DNA of 64,000 bases. Origin: Piscicola geometra (lineage: Eukaryota; Annelida; Clitellata; Hirudinida; Piscicolidae). The first letter of the stretch is position 1, and the number at the start of each line of letters is the position of its first letter. The notes below the pieces were generated by a model. The model made no database searches and was not told the origin of the DNA. It saw only the letters and a list, made by a program, of their open reading frames with translations. Shown here piece after piece: positions 45,953 through 58,070 of the stretch. The DNA lies in contig OX030966.1 of the NCBI GenBank assembly GCA_943735955.1, positions 2,497,011 through 2,561,010 on the forward strand. The letters are read 5' to 3'. The translations under genes and the position numbers were made by a program.

Positions 45953-46835
45953 TTACCGAGTGAAACCACGTTTCAATAATCTCAAATCATCCATTTGAAG
46001 AAGTAAAAAATTAGAAATATTTGTTTATTATGCTCCAATGAAGCGTCGCTTCTTTGCTTTTTTCACTAAACTCAGCACAAAAATTATGTATTTATCTTTA
46101 AGTTGATGTGGACTCATTGTCACAAAAATTTATTTAAACTTGAGAGAGTTTCAGAGCTTCATTTAACGCACACTGGGTAGCAACTCCAATATTTTTCCTA
46201 GTTAAAAAATTTTAACCAGCTCATTGTTTTTTTCAAATACTTATATGCTTCTGAAACATGAAATTTTCATGCCATAAAATCTTTTTCCTAATTAAAATCA
46301 AAATGAGTCCTATTCAAGAAAAGTAATAAGACGCAAAAAAAACTTTAAAACATTTTTTCATTCTTTTTACTTAAGAAATAAAAACTTGGTTAGTTCTCAA
46401 ATTTCTGCTATTCAAATAATTTTTCAAAATTTAAATTTTTCAAAAAAATTAATTAATTTTCTACCTCATAAATGTTTATTTTGTTGATAAATTTTTTTCT
46501 GTACAACTAGAAGATATTGAATAAGATTTTCTAAAACAAAAGATTACTTAATTAGTTATATCCTTAGTGTCACTGCACGTCGGACAAAAACTTTTCCAAA
46601 AAGCATTTCCCACTGAGTCGCTCAATACCACCAAAGACCCATTGACCATTTAACCACTAAATTCGGTGATATTAAAGAGAAAATTACTTTGTTCCGTCTA
46701 TTTCAACGACGATCAAGTCACTATTTCAATCAAAACCTGCAACCTCTACTGCTTATGGCTTCAGTTATATTTCACATTCATTACGTATGAATTTACACAA
46801 GTTTCTCACAACACCACTTCCATTGCTGACCTCAT
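45953..46835. other. AT-rich non-coding stretch
   Basis: No gene recognised. Confidence 0.4.
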
Positions 46836-47084
46836 GTTTCGTTCGTGGCCGGACAAAATGTCACGGGACAAAATGGCACGGACAAAATGGCACAGACAAA
46901 ATGGCACGGACAAAATGTCACGAGAACAAAATGTCACGGACAAAATGTCACGAGGACAAAATGTCACGGAAAAAATGTCATGGACAAAATGGCACGGACA
47001 AAATGACACGGACAAAATGTCACGGAAAAAATGGCACGGACAAAATGTCATGAGTATTGTTAGTTGTAGTAGTAGTAGTAGTAA

Positions 47085-47168
<84 letters not shown>

Positions 47169-47169
47169 C

Positions 47170-47258
<89 letters not shown>

Positions 47259-47291
47259 AAGTAGTAGTATTATTACTAATATTATTATTAT

Positions 47292-47341
<50 letters not shown>

Positions 47342-47342
47342 A

Positions 47343-47394
<52 letters not shown>

Positions 47395-47395
47395 C

Positions 47396-47431
<36 letters not shown>

Positions 47432-48118
47432 TATATTTTTAATTAGATTAATAAAAATAAATTATTAATTAAAATATATAAAAAATATTATTAAAAACAA
47501 TAAATTGTATTTTTAATAGTGCTTTATTGTGTTTTCAATAAAGTGTGTTTATTTTTATAGTTATTCAAAGTCAATGTGTTTTCAATTAGGGGTTTAGAGC
47601 CATGTGATTGGCACTTGTGTGTGGTGTCTTCATTATTCTTGCCAATACCAGTATAAAGTGATTGTTTTTATCATTTTTAAAAAAAAAGGCATGGTGCCTT
47701 TAAGATTTTGGGAATCGAATCTATGCGCAAATAACGATAGCGATTGAAAATATTGAAAAGAAAAAGCACTACAATTAAATATAATTGTTATAGTGCAATT
47801 CATTTGCCTATACTCATAACATTATGTCCGTGCCATTTTGTCCGTGCAATTTTGTCCGTGACATTTTGTCTGTGAAATTTTGTCCATGACATTTTGTCCG
47901 TGACATTTTGTCCTCGTGACATTTTGACCGTGAAATTTTGTCCGTGACATTTTGTCCGTGACATTTTGTCCGTGCCATTTTGTTCCGTGACATTTTGTTC
48001 TCGTGACATTTTGTCCGTGCCATTTTGTCCTCGTGACATTTTGTCCGTGCCATTTTGTCCGTGCCATTTTGTCCGTGCCATTTTGTCCCGTGACATTTTG
48101 TCCTAGCACCGTTTCGTT
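46836..48118. mobile_element. Foldback-type element with minisatellite arms, 1,267 bp
   Basis: The element 46844-48110 is flanked by identical GTTTCGTT at 46836-46843 and 48111-48118. Its inverted arms are built of 14-16-bp units (consensus GGACAAAATGTCAC / GGACAAAATGGCAC): about 14 units on the left (46851 to about 47058) and about 20 on the right (about 47809-48103). The arms agree in unit order at their outer ends and both finish with an ATGAGTAT-like inner edge. The centre is an (AGT)n tract plus about 370 bp of AT-rich DNA, without a transposase. Long subrepeat-containing inverted termini define foldback elements, and an 8-bp duplication suggests mobilisation by a hAT-type transposase. 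Confidence 0.8.
47059..47430. repeat. (AGT)n trinucleotide tract, about 120 units
   Basis: Nearly pure AGT, interrupted at about 47268-47293 by ATT-rich sequence and by a few point changes. It lies inside the foldback-type element. The poly-Ser and poly-Val frames across it are artefacts. Confidence 0.97.
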
Positions 48119-49350
48119 TAATGTTGAGACATATCATGGGAGCACTGGTACATCATAATAAAAACATTCGATGCTAGATGGCCGTCATGAACGGACTTTT
48201 TTCTGTTACATTTCACTGCAAGTCAACTTTACACCGTCAATGGTATTTTCTTTCGTATACGGTTTGCCCAGCTGGTTACACATAGTGCAAGATATCGTGC
48301 TGAGAATCAAACTCGTTGACACGCACCACTAAGTGCCGCAAACGCATTTTCCAACTGTTTTAACAATGATTTAAAACACCAAGTTTCTGTTTTAATGAAC
48401 TTAGGGCTTAAAATTGTGTTTTTTTAAAGTCAAATCTATTTCTCGGTGTTATTTTTCATTATTGAAAAAATAAAACATAACCGACATTAAGTTTTATAAA
48501 TTAAAAAGTGAATCATATAATGTTGTAAAACTACTAAATTAGTTTTATAATTTCAAAAATTAACAATAATTTTCGCCCATGAAGAGATCCATTACCAACA
48601 TTTTTCTTCGAAATAGAACAGAATGAATGATTAACAGACAGAAAAATGGCGCCTTGAGCTGTTGAGTATTTTTTACTCTTTAAAACTTTTCACTTTTATT
48701 AATTTTTTCAACATATTAAACTTTTAACGTTTTACTTTTATATTTTAGAAATTGAATTTGAAAAAAAAGTGTTTAATATAAAATCTCTTATTTATTCTTG
48801 AGGGAAAAAGAAACTGGTAGTTGTTTTTACTAACTATTGTCTTTTATTTTTATAAGCTCTGGAAAACACTTGTCATGAAAACCAGTTCTAGTTTAATGAT
48901 TAGGATTTTTCTGATTTATACTATGTAGCTTATAGTCCTTTTTCTTTATTGGGTGGAGTCGGATTTATTACATTCATCGTCTTATCTTCTCACTTATAAT
49001 GAGCAATAGAATCAGCCATCAGAATTTCTACCCAAATAAAAAGAAAAATCTTAAGAAAAATGAGCTGGCCAACCAAAAAAACATCCAGATTGAAAGAATA
49101 TTAATAATAGATCCTTCAAATTAGATTTGTGACAAATAACGCATTTAATATCTGAACGAATAAGAAAATTAGAAAAAAAATATTTGAACAAAAATTAATA
49201 AAATACGAATAATTACCGTTGTTTAATATATATATATATATATATATATAACTTTGAAAAACGTTTATAAAATAAACTAACTCTTTAAAATTTATGGGTT
49301 AAATTCATGATTTTTAAAATGATTATCACGTGATCTCTATTTTCTATGTG
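48119..49350. other. AT-rich non-coding stretch with a TA microsatellite
   Basis: No gene recognised. (TA)12 occupies 49227-49250. Confidence 0.5.
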
Positions 49351-49353
49351 ATG

Positions 49354-52300
49354 AAAATATTCAATTAATGAAAACTATTAAATTATTCAATTCATGAAAA
49401 ACTTTTAAATTATTCCATCGATAAAATACTATTTAATTATTGAATGAATGAATGGGTAGCCGAGTGTGTAATGACTTTCAGCCTGACCATGGTTTAATGC
49501 TCCTAGGTTCGAGTGCAACCGATGCCCTAATAATCCGCGCGTAATAATCCAAATTTATTGCAGAATTGTATCAATAAGATGTATAATACTTTTAAATTAT
49601 TCAATAAATGAAATACTTTTAAATTATTCAATTAATGAAATACTTTTAAATTATTCAATTAATGAAATACTTTTAAATTATTCAATTAATGAAATACTTT
49701 TAAATTAGTCAATTAATGAAATACTTTTAAATTATTCAATTAATGAAATACTTTTAAATTATTCAATTAATGAAATACTTTTAAATTATTCAATTAATGA
49801 AATACTTTTAAATTATTCAATTAATGAAATACTTTTAAATTATTCAATTAATGAAATACTTTTAAATTAGTCAATTAATGAAATACTTTTAAATTATTCA
49901 TTTAATGAAATACTTTTAAATTATTCAATTAATGAAATACTTTTAAATTATTTAATTAATGAAATACTTTTACATTATTCAATTAATGAAATACTTTTAC
50001 ATTATTCAATTAATGAAATACTTTCAAATTATTCAATTAATGAAATACTTTTAATTTATTCAATTAATGAAATACTTTTAAATTATTCAATTAATGAAAT
50101 ACTTTTAAATTATTCAATTAATGAAATACTTTTAAATTATTCAATTAATGAAATACTTTCAAATTAGTCAATTAATGAAATACTTTCAAATTAGTCAATT
50201 AATGAAATACTTTTAAATTATTCAATTAATGAAATACTTTTAAATTATTCAATTAATGAAATACTTTTAAATTATTTAATTAATGAAATACTTTTACATT
50301 ATTCAATTAATGAAATACTTTTACATTATTCAATTAATGAAATACTTTCAAATTATTCAATTAATGAAATACTTTTAATTTATTCAATTAATGAAATACT
50401 TTTAAATTATTCAATTAATGAAATACTTTTAAATTATTCAATTAATGAAATACTTTTAAATTATTCAATTAATGAAATACTTTCAAATTAGTCAATTAAT
50501 GAAATACTTTCAAATTAGTCAATTAATGAAATACTTTTAAATTATTCAATTAATGAAATACTTTTAAATTATTCAATTAATTAAATACTTTTAAATTATT
50601 CAATTAATGAAATACTTTTAAATTATTCAATTAATGAAATACTTTTAAATTATTCAATTAATGAAATACTTTTAAATTATTCAATTAATGAAATACTTTT
50701 AAATTATTCAATTAATGAAATACTTTTAAATTATTCAATTAATGAAATACTTTTAAATTATTCAATTAATGAAATACTTTTAAATTATTCAATTAATGAA
50801 ATACTTTTAAATTATTCAATTAATGAAATACTTTTAAATTATTCAATTAATGAAATACTTTTAAATTATTCAATTAATGAAATACTTTTAAATTATTCAA
50901 TTAATGAAATACTTTTAAATTATTCAATTAATGAAATACTTTTAAATTATTCAATTAATGAAATACTTTTAAATTATTCAATTAATGAAATACTTTTAAA
51001 TTATTCAATTAATGAAATACTTTTAAATTATTCAATTAATGAAATACTTTTAAATTATTCAATTAATGAAATACTTTTAAATTATTCAATTAATGAAATA
51101 CTTTTAAATTATTCAATTAATGAAATACTTTTAAATTATTCAATTAATGAAATACTTTTAAATTATTCAATTAATGAAATACTTTTAAATTATTCAATTA
51201 ATGAAATACTTTTAAATTATTCAATTAATGAAATACTTTTAAATTATTCAATTAATGAAATACTTTTAAATTATTTAATTAATGAAATACTTTTAAATTA
51301 TTCAATTAATGAAATACTTTTAAATTATTCAATTAATGAAATACTTTTAAATTATTCAATTAATGAAATACTTTTAAATTATTCAATTAATGAAATACTT
51401 TTAAATTAGTCAATTAATGAAATACTTTTAAATTATTCAATTAATGAAATACTTTTAAATTATTCAATTAATGAAATACTTTTAAATTATTCAATTAATG
51501 AAATACTTTCAAATTATTCATTTAAGGAAATACTTTTAAATTATTCAATTAATGAAATACTTTTAAATTATTCAATTAATGAAATACTTTTACATTATTC
51601 AATTAATGAAATACTTTTAAATTATTCAATTAATGAAATACTTTCAAATTATTCAATTAATGAAATACTTTTAATTTATTCAATTAATGAAATACTTTCA
51701 AATTATTCAATTAATGAAATATTTTTAAATTATTCAATTAATGAAATACTTTTAAATTATTCAATTAATGAAATACTTTCAAATTAGTCAATTAATGAAA
51801 TACTTTTAAATTATTCAATTAATGAAATACTTTTAAATTATTCATTTAATGAAATACTTTTAAATTATTCAATTAAGGAAATACTTTTAAATTATTCAAT
51901 TAATGAAATACTTTTAAATTATTCAATTAATAAAATACTTTTAAATTATTCAATTAATGAAATACTTTTAAATTATTCAATTAATGAAATACTTTTAAAT
52001 TAGTCAATTAATGAAATACTTTTAAATTATTCATTTAATGAAATACTTTTAAATTATTCAATTAATGAAATACTTTTAAATTATTTAATTAATGAAATAC
52101 TTTTACATTATTCAATTAATGAAATACTTTTACATTATTCAATTAATGAAATACTTTCAAATTATTCAATTAATGAAATACTTTTAATTTATTCAATTAA
52201 TGAAATACTTTTAAATTATTCAATTAATGAAATACTTTTAAATTATTCAATTAATGAAATACTTTTAAATTATTCAATTAATGAAATACTTTCAAATTAG

Positions 52301-54390
52301 TCAATTAATGAAATACTTTCAAATTAGTCAATTAATGAAATACTTTTAAATTATTCAATTAATGAAATACTTTTAAATTATTCAATTAATTAAATACTTT
52401 TAAATTATTCAATTAATGAAATACTTTTAAATTATTCAATTAATGAAATACTTTTAAATTATTCAATTAATGAAATACTTTTAAATTATTCAATTAATGA
52501 AATACTTTTAAATTATTCAATTAATGAAATACTTTTAAATTATTCAATTAATGAAATACTTTTAAATTATTCAATTAATGAAATACTTTTAAATTATTCA
52601 ATTAATGAAATACTTTTAAATTATTCAATTAATGAAATACTTTTAAATTATTCAATTAATGAAATACTTTTAAATTATTCAATTAATGAAATACTTTTAA
52701 ATTATTCAATTAATGAAATACTTTTAAATTATTCAATTAATGAAATACTTTTAAATTATTCAATTAATGAAATACTTTTAAATTATTCAATTAATGAAAT
52801 ACTTTTAAATTATTCAATTAATGAAATACTTTTAAATTATTCAATTAATGAAATACTTTTAAATTATTCAATTAATGAAATACTTTTAAATTATTCAATT
52901 AATGAAATACTTTTAAATTATTCAATTAATGAAATACTTTTAAATTATTCAATTAATGAAATACTTTTAAATTATTCAATTAATGAAATACTTTTAAATT
53001 ATTCAATTAATGAAATACTTTTAAATTATTCAATTAATGAAATACTTTTAAATTATTCAATTAATGAAATACTTTTAAATTATTCAATTAATGAAATACT
53101 TTTAAATTATTCAATTAATGAAATACTTTTAAATTATTTAATTAATGAAATACTTTTAAATTATTCAATTAATGAAATACTTTTAAATTATTCAATTAAT
53201 GAAATACTTTTAAATTATTCAATTAATGAAATACTTTTAAATTATTCAATTAATGAAATACTTTTAAATTAGTCAATTAATGAAATACTTTTAAATTATT
53301 CAATTAATGAAATACTTTTAAATTATTCAATTAATGAAATACTTTTAAATTATTCAATTAATGAAATACTTTCAAATTATTCATTTAAGGAAATACTTTT
53401 AAATTATTCAATTAATGAAATACTTTTAAATTATTCAATTAATGAAATACTTTTACATTATTCAATTAATGAAATACTTTTAAATTATTCAATTAATGAA
53501 ATACTTTCAAATTATTCAATTAATGAAATACTTTTAATTTATTCAATTAATGAAATACTTTCAAATTATTCAATTAATGAAATATTTTTAAATTATTCAA
53601 TTAATGAAATACTTTTAAATTATTCAATTAATGAAATACTTTCAAATTAGTCAATTAATGAAATACTTTTAAATTATTCAATTAATGAAATACTTTTAAA
53701 TTATTCATTTAATGAAATACTTTTAAATTATTCAATTAAGGAAATACTTTTAAATTATTCAATTAATGAAATACTTTTAAATTATTCAATTAATAAAATA
53801 CTTTTAAATTATTCAATTAATGAAATACTTTTTAATTATTCAATTAATGAAATACTTTTTAATTATTCAATTAATAAAATACTTTTAAATTATTCAATTA
53901 ATGAAATACTTTTAAATTATTCAATTAATGAAATACTTTTAAATTATTCAATTAATTAAATACTTTTAAATTATTCAATTCATGAAATACTTTTAAATTA
54001 TTCAATTCATGAAATACTTTTACATTATTCAATTCATGAAATACTTTTAAATTATTCAATTCATGAAATACTTTTAAATTATTCAATTCATGAAATACTT
54101 TTAAATTATTCAATTCATGAAATACTTTTAAATTATTCAATTCATGAAATACTTTTAAATTATTCAATTCATGAAATACTTTTAAATTATTTAATTCATG
54201 AAATACTTTTAAATTATTCAATTTATGAAATACTTTTAAATTATTCAATTCATGAAATACTTTTAAATTATTCAATTTATGAAATACTTTTAAATTATTC
54301 AATTCATGAAATACTTTTACATTATTCAATTAATGAAATACTTTCAAATTATTCAATTAATGAAAATTTTTTTAGCTATTCAATTAATCA
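49354..54390. repeat. 27-bp satellite array, about 180 copies, with higher-order structure
   Basis: The unit is 27 bp, about 11 percent GC, and consists of ATTCAATTAATG followed by AAATACTTTTAAATT. Degenerate units at 49354-49445 are separated from the main array (49583 to about 54390) by a SINE. Marked variants (TAGTC, CTTTC, TACATT, TAATTT, ATTTAAGG) recur in the same order at exact multiples of 27 bp: 324, 1809, 1863 and 2133 bp. Two blocks of near-identical units lie at about 50600-51270 and 52410-53130. The last 15 or so units (about 53970-54320) carry a TCATG/TTATG variant. Confidence 0.97.
49451..49552 (+). mobile_element. SINE family 1 copy inside the satellite
   Basis: The best-preserved tRNA-like head: GGGTAGCCGAGTGTG (A-box) and CCTAGGTTCGAGTGCAACC (B-box, 49505-49515), about 50 bp apart as in class II (Ser/Leu-type) tRNAs. 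The 3' body is truncated. Satellite units occur on both sides. Confidence 0.85.
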
Positions 54391-55599
54391 AAATCTGTTC
54401 AATATAACGGGAAAAATAAAAGTCCAAAAATCTCATATGTTTGAAACAAATCAATACCTCATAAAAAAGTTAAAAGACTCTTTTTAAAAGAAGTAAGAGT
54501 AGTTATTGTCATTCAGGTTTGATTGCCTCCTCAGCTCGCTTTAAACATCTTCCCGCTCGCTAATGCATTCTTCAATTATTCTTCGCCCACGCACTCAACA
54601 AATGGCCTATTTTCATTAGGAGTAGGCTTTTATTGCCACATTCAACTATTCAATTGTTAATACACTACGAGTCATTATTCATCTATTTAGGGCATTTTCC
54701 ATCTTCCATGAGGCTTTTTGAGCCGATGATTTAGGAAGCCGCATTGGAGGCACAATAAAACACAAGTCTCTTTTAGAATTAGTTTGGTTTGGCTGGAGAT
54801 ATAGATAGTGGTGTTAGTAGTGGTAGGAATAAGATTAATGTCGCTGTTTCTTAAGAATTGAGCTACATTAGTGAGTACTGTTCACATATTTTTAGTTTAT
54901 TAATCTATTCACGACAACTTTAAAATCACCTCCACTGAAACTTCACATACTTCCTTTTTTCTAAAATTAATTTTATTATTTTTTGCAAACCTTACACTCT
55001 GCTTCTTGAAAACTGCATGTAGTCAATCATCTTTACTATTTCAAACTTGAGTCTTTTTTACTTTTGTTATCTGTTTTGTTGTTTTTATTTATGACAATTA
55101 TTTTATTTTATTTAAATTTAAATCTTAGTAATACAGAATAAAAATAGATTATCTCTTTTATGAGGATCAAAATTTCATTTGAGAATATATTAATATTCTT
55201 TTCTGATATTTTTCCAATAAAGACATGACAAGTACAACGTTATTATTAAGAAATAAGAGCTTAAAACTAAGCTCTATGAGCATTAAATACAAGGATGCAA
55301 TTATAAATAATACTCCTAAAAACAGTGATTTTGAATTAATAAAAGTGTGAAATATTCAATAAAAATCATGATGACGATCATCTGCTTGGCCGTGAGAAAG
55401 AAAATCTTTGTAAAGATGATTTAGAGTCAAAATATACTTTACCCAAAAATGATATTGGACGAAATAGTTCTTAATAAAAATAAACCTTTGACGAAATAGA
55501 TCTTAACCCCTAACCCAAAGTCTAATCTTGTTAAGGGCTATTTTTTAAGAGTATTTCATCCAAGGTAAATTTTTTTAAAGGGAATTTTTTACAAGATCT
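54391..55599. other. Non-coding stretch
   Basis: No gene recognised. A GC-richer patch at 54510-54620 carries no motif I know. Confidence 0.4.
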
Positions 55600-56532
55600 A
55601 TTTGGTCTAGAAACCGACCGAAACATTTTTTTTTCGGCCGAAACCGAAATTAGGCCGAAATTAAAATCCTATTTTCGGCCGAAACCGAAATTATGCCAAA
55701 ATTGAAATTCAATTTTCGGCCGAAACCGAAATTTTTCCGAACTTTCATTGAAAACAAAAAAATAGGATTTAATAAGTAAATCCAAACAAGCGTATATTTT
55801 AGGCTAAAAAATAAAAAATGTTCAACAACAAAAATGGTCTACATAAGTAATTGTTTATTAAAATCAAAAAATAGTATTGAATGATGACAATTTCTGTTTA
55901 ATAATTAAATCCAAACAAACGAATATTGAAAGCAAGAAATAACTGTTTTTAAACATTTTCACCAAGAAGGTTGCTGCGACGATCTGCGTAGATTTTCCCT
56001 GCAGAACTAAATAGTTGCTCGCTAGCCACACTTGTTAGGGGTGCAGATAAGTATTTTTGAGCAGCAGGCTCAAGACATGAATATTGACTGCAATGCCAAT
56101 ATATTGGGTGTTTTGTTGATTCTAGGCTCTTTAAGATACGCCTGGGCTTTCGATTCATATACAGTGTTTATCTAAGCAAGGATATATAGAATTCCAAATG
56201 CTTGTACATGTTATTCGAATAATTAGTCTAATGACACCCATAAATCAATCAACTACGATAACTAATAGATATCTAATAGAGATGAGAATCGAACCCAAAC
56301 TTAATAGTCCGAGTTCGATTGAGGATACAAATATATCAGATAAACTACATAAATAAATAAAAATTTCGGTTTTTCGGTAAATATGAGATCCATTTCGGCC
56401 GAAACCGAAATTGAGCAGAAATTAAGAAATTATTTTTGGCCGAAACCGAAAAACTGCCGAAACTAAGAAAATTTACAATTTCGGCGCCGAAACCGAAACC
56501 GAACCGAATTTCGGTCGGTCTCTAATTTGGTC
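55600..56532 (-). mobile_element. hAT element, 917 bp, deleted, with transposase C-terminal relic
   Basis: The element 55608-56524 is flanked by perfect ATTTGGTC duplications (55600-55607, 56525-56532). Termini are TAGAAACCGACCGAAA on the left and, inverted, TAGAGACCGACCGAAA on the right. Both ends hold several copies of a self-complementary word, TTTCGGCCGAAACCGAAA-like. The interior minus-strand frame (56158-55949) reads a hAT dimerisation region: PAAQKYLSAPLTSVASEQLF then SSAGKIYADRRSNLL. A TAA then replaces what is usually Glu in the ENV-E-K-L-x-F-L continuation, after which KQLFLAFN follows in the same frame. The rest of the transposase is deleted, so it is non-autonomous. Confidence 0.9.
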
Positions 56533-57310
56533 GTAGACTATAAAAGATGATGAGGTAAAAATGTTAGCTTTTCAACCTCTTTTCATTATTTGTTGCGCCT
56601 TACGCATGGAATTTTACTTAATAAAAAACGTGAGACCACCACCAAAGGCACACTGTTAGCTCAAACGTGAGACCACAATAGATACGCTCGTGTGCATATA
56701 TTATCCGTTATAATCTCTTTTAAATTTAGTCACAATATGAATGCTCCAAGGATAGGGTCAAGGTTGCTTTATAAAAATCAAATGACTTATTATTTTTTTG
56801 TAAAATTTAGAAATCATAAAAAATATAGGTATATTATGCATACATTACATAAACATAAGCCTGAGCCATTTTTAAAAACTATCTAAAACAATTATTATTT
56901 TAACGCCTAATTGAAATAAATCCACGATCCTTTTATAGGGAAATTCTAAACTTTTACGCCTATTTTTAAAAAGCTCAATTGTTGAAATGATTTTTTTAAG
57001 AAGGGTCCTTTATTAGATGACTACCAATGCTAAAAGTGCCTACGTGAAAAAACTGCCGCACTTATTGTTAATTCAAAAAAAATGCAATTAAAAAAATGTA
57101 AATAAAATTGAAATTTTTAAATAATTTCTACATTTAAAATGAACTTTTCGACGTTTTTGATTTTTTATGTTTTTTAACGAAACATTTTTTTATTAAAATT
57201 AAAATTAAAATAGTTAAATGAACTTCACGCTTTTGACTCTTTTCTTAACGAAGAGACATCGGTTTTCAGTACAAACGTAGAACGCAAAATCGCACCGTGA
57301 AACATACAAA
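56533..57310. other. AT-rich non-coding stretch
   Basis: No gene recognised. The 64-codon plus frame at 56692-56886 has no motif. Confidence 0.4.
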
Positions 57311-57319
57311 AACATTATA

Positions 57320-58070
57320 TGCAATGTATATTACCGTAAAATATCAATATATTTTCACAATTTCAAATAATTGTTTTTTTCAAATGTACCCACCACCAAA
57401 TGTACGAAAAAAAAGGTATTTTTTCAATTAATCCAGAAAAATCAAAATTGATGAATATTCTTGATCATATTAAATTCTTCATAGTATAATTGAATATCAG
57501 TTACGAGTTGTATTATTATTCGCCATGATTACCACCATAGACATTCTTGTCATTGAAATGTATGTCTGAACTAGGACCCAAAATCTTAGCGACAAATGAT
57601 GGTGTCTGAACATTACGAATGTCCAACAATCTGGTATTTTTCAGTATGAATAGAACACTAGTATATTATAACCATATGTACCTTTTATAAAAAAATATGT
57701 TAACTAATCTTAACCCTAAAAAGGCTCATATTTTGAACTACCGTAAAATACCTATATATTTACATATTTTTAAATAATTGTTTTTCAAATTTAAGAAAAG
57801 ATACGTTTATTCAACTAATTCTACACCAATTTGAATCAATAAATATTGAAGCTCTTTGCTCATTACTCTTTCTATTTTTAGTTAAATTAAATTATTCATA
57901 ATACTATATAAATTTATTTACGAGTATTATCATTACTCGGCATAATTAATAGCAAAGTATATACTAGATTGAAAAAATTGTTTTAAATTAAAAAGTAAAA
58001 ATTATTTTTTAGACAAATGATGATGTTTGAGCATAAGGAATGTCCGAAAAATCTTATATTTAAAAATAAA
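57320..58070. repeat. Diverged tandem duplication, two units of about 350 bp
   Basis: Blocks in the same order at about 57340-57640 and 57740-58060: CCGTAAAATA..TATATTT, AAATAATTGTTTTT, a TTGATGAATATT/CAATAAATATTGA block, CAGTTACGAG/ATTTACGAG plus TATTAT, and GACAAATGATG..GAATGTCC. A more distant relative lies at about 34260-34460. It is probably an old dispersed element; no coding capacity was seen. Confidence 0.6.

Noticed and set aside
46666..47446. Long plus-strand frames rich in Ser or Val (258 and 129 codons)
   Set aside because: They are translations of (AGT)n and of the minisatellite arm of a foldback-type element; there is no non-repetitive protein content.
47800..48137. Minus-strand frames of 95-107 codons with repeated WHGQNGTDKM-like peptides
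   Set aside because: They read the inverted minisatellite arm in three phases; equal openness in all phases argues against coding.
49583..54390. CRISPR-like regular repeat
   Set aside because: Units abut with no unique spacers, the sequence is eukaryotic, and the variation is that of a satellite.
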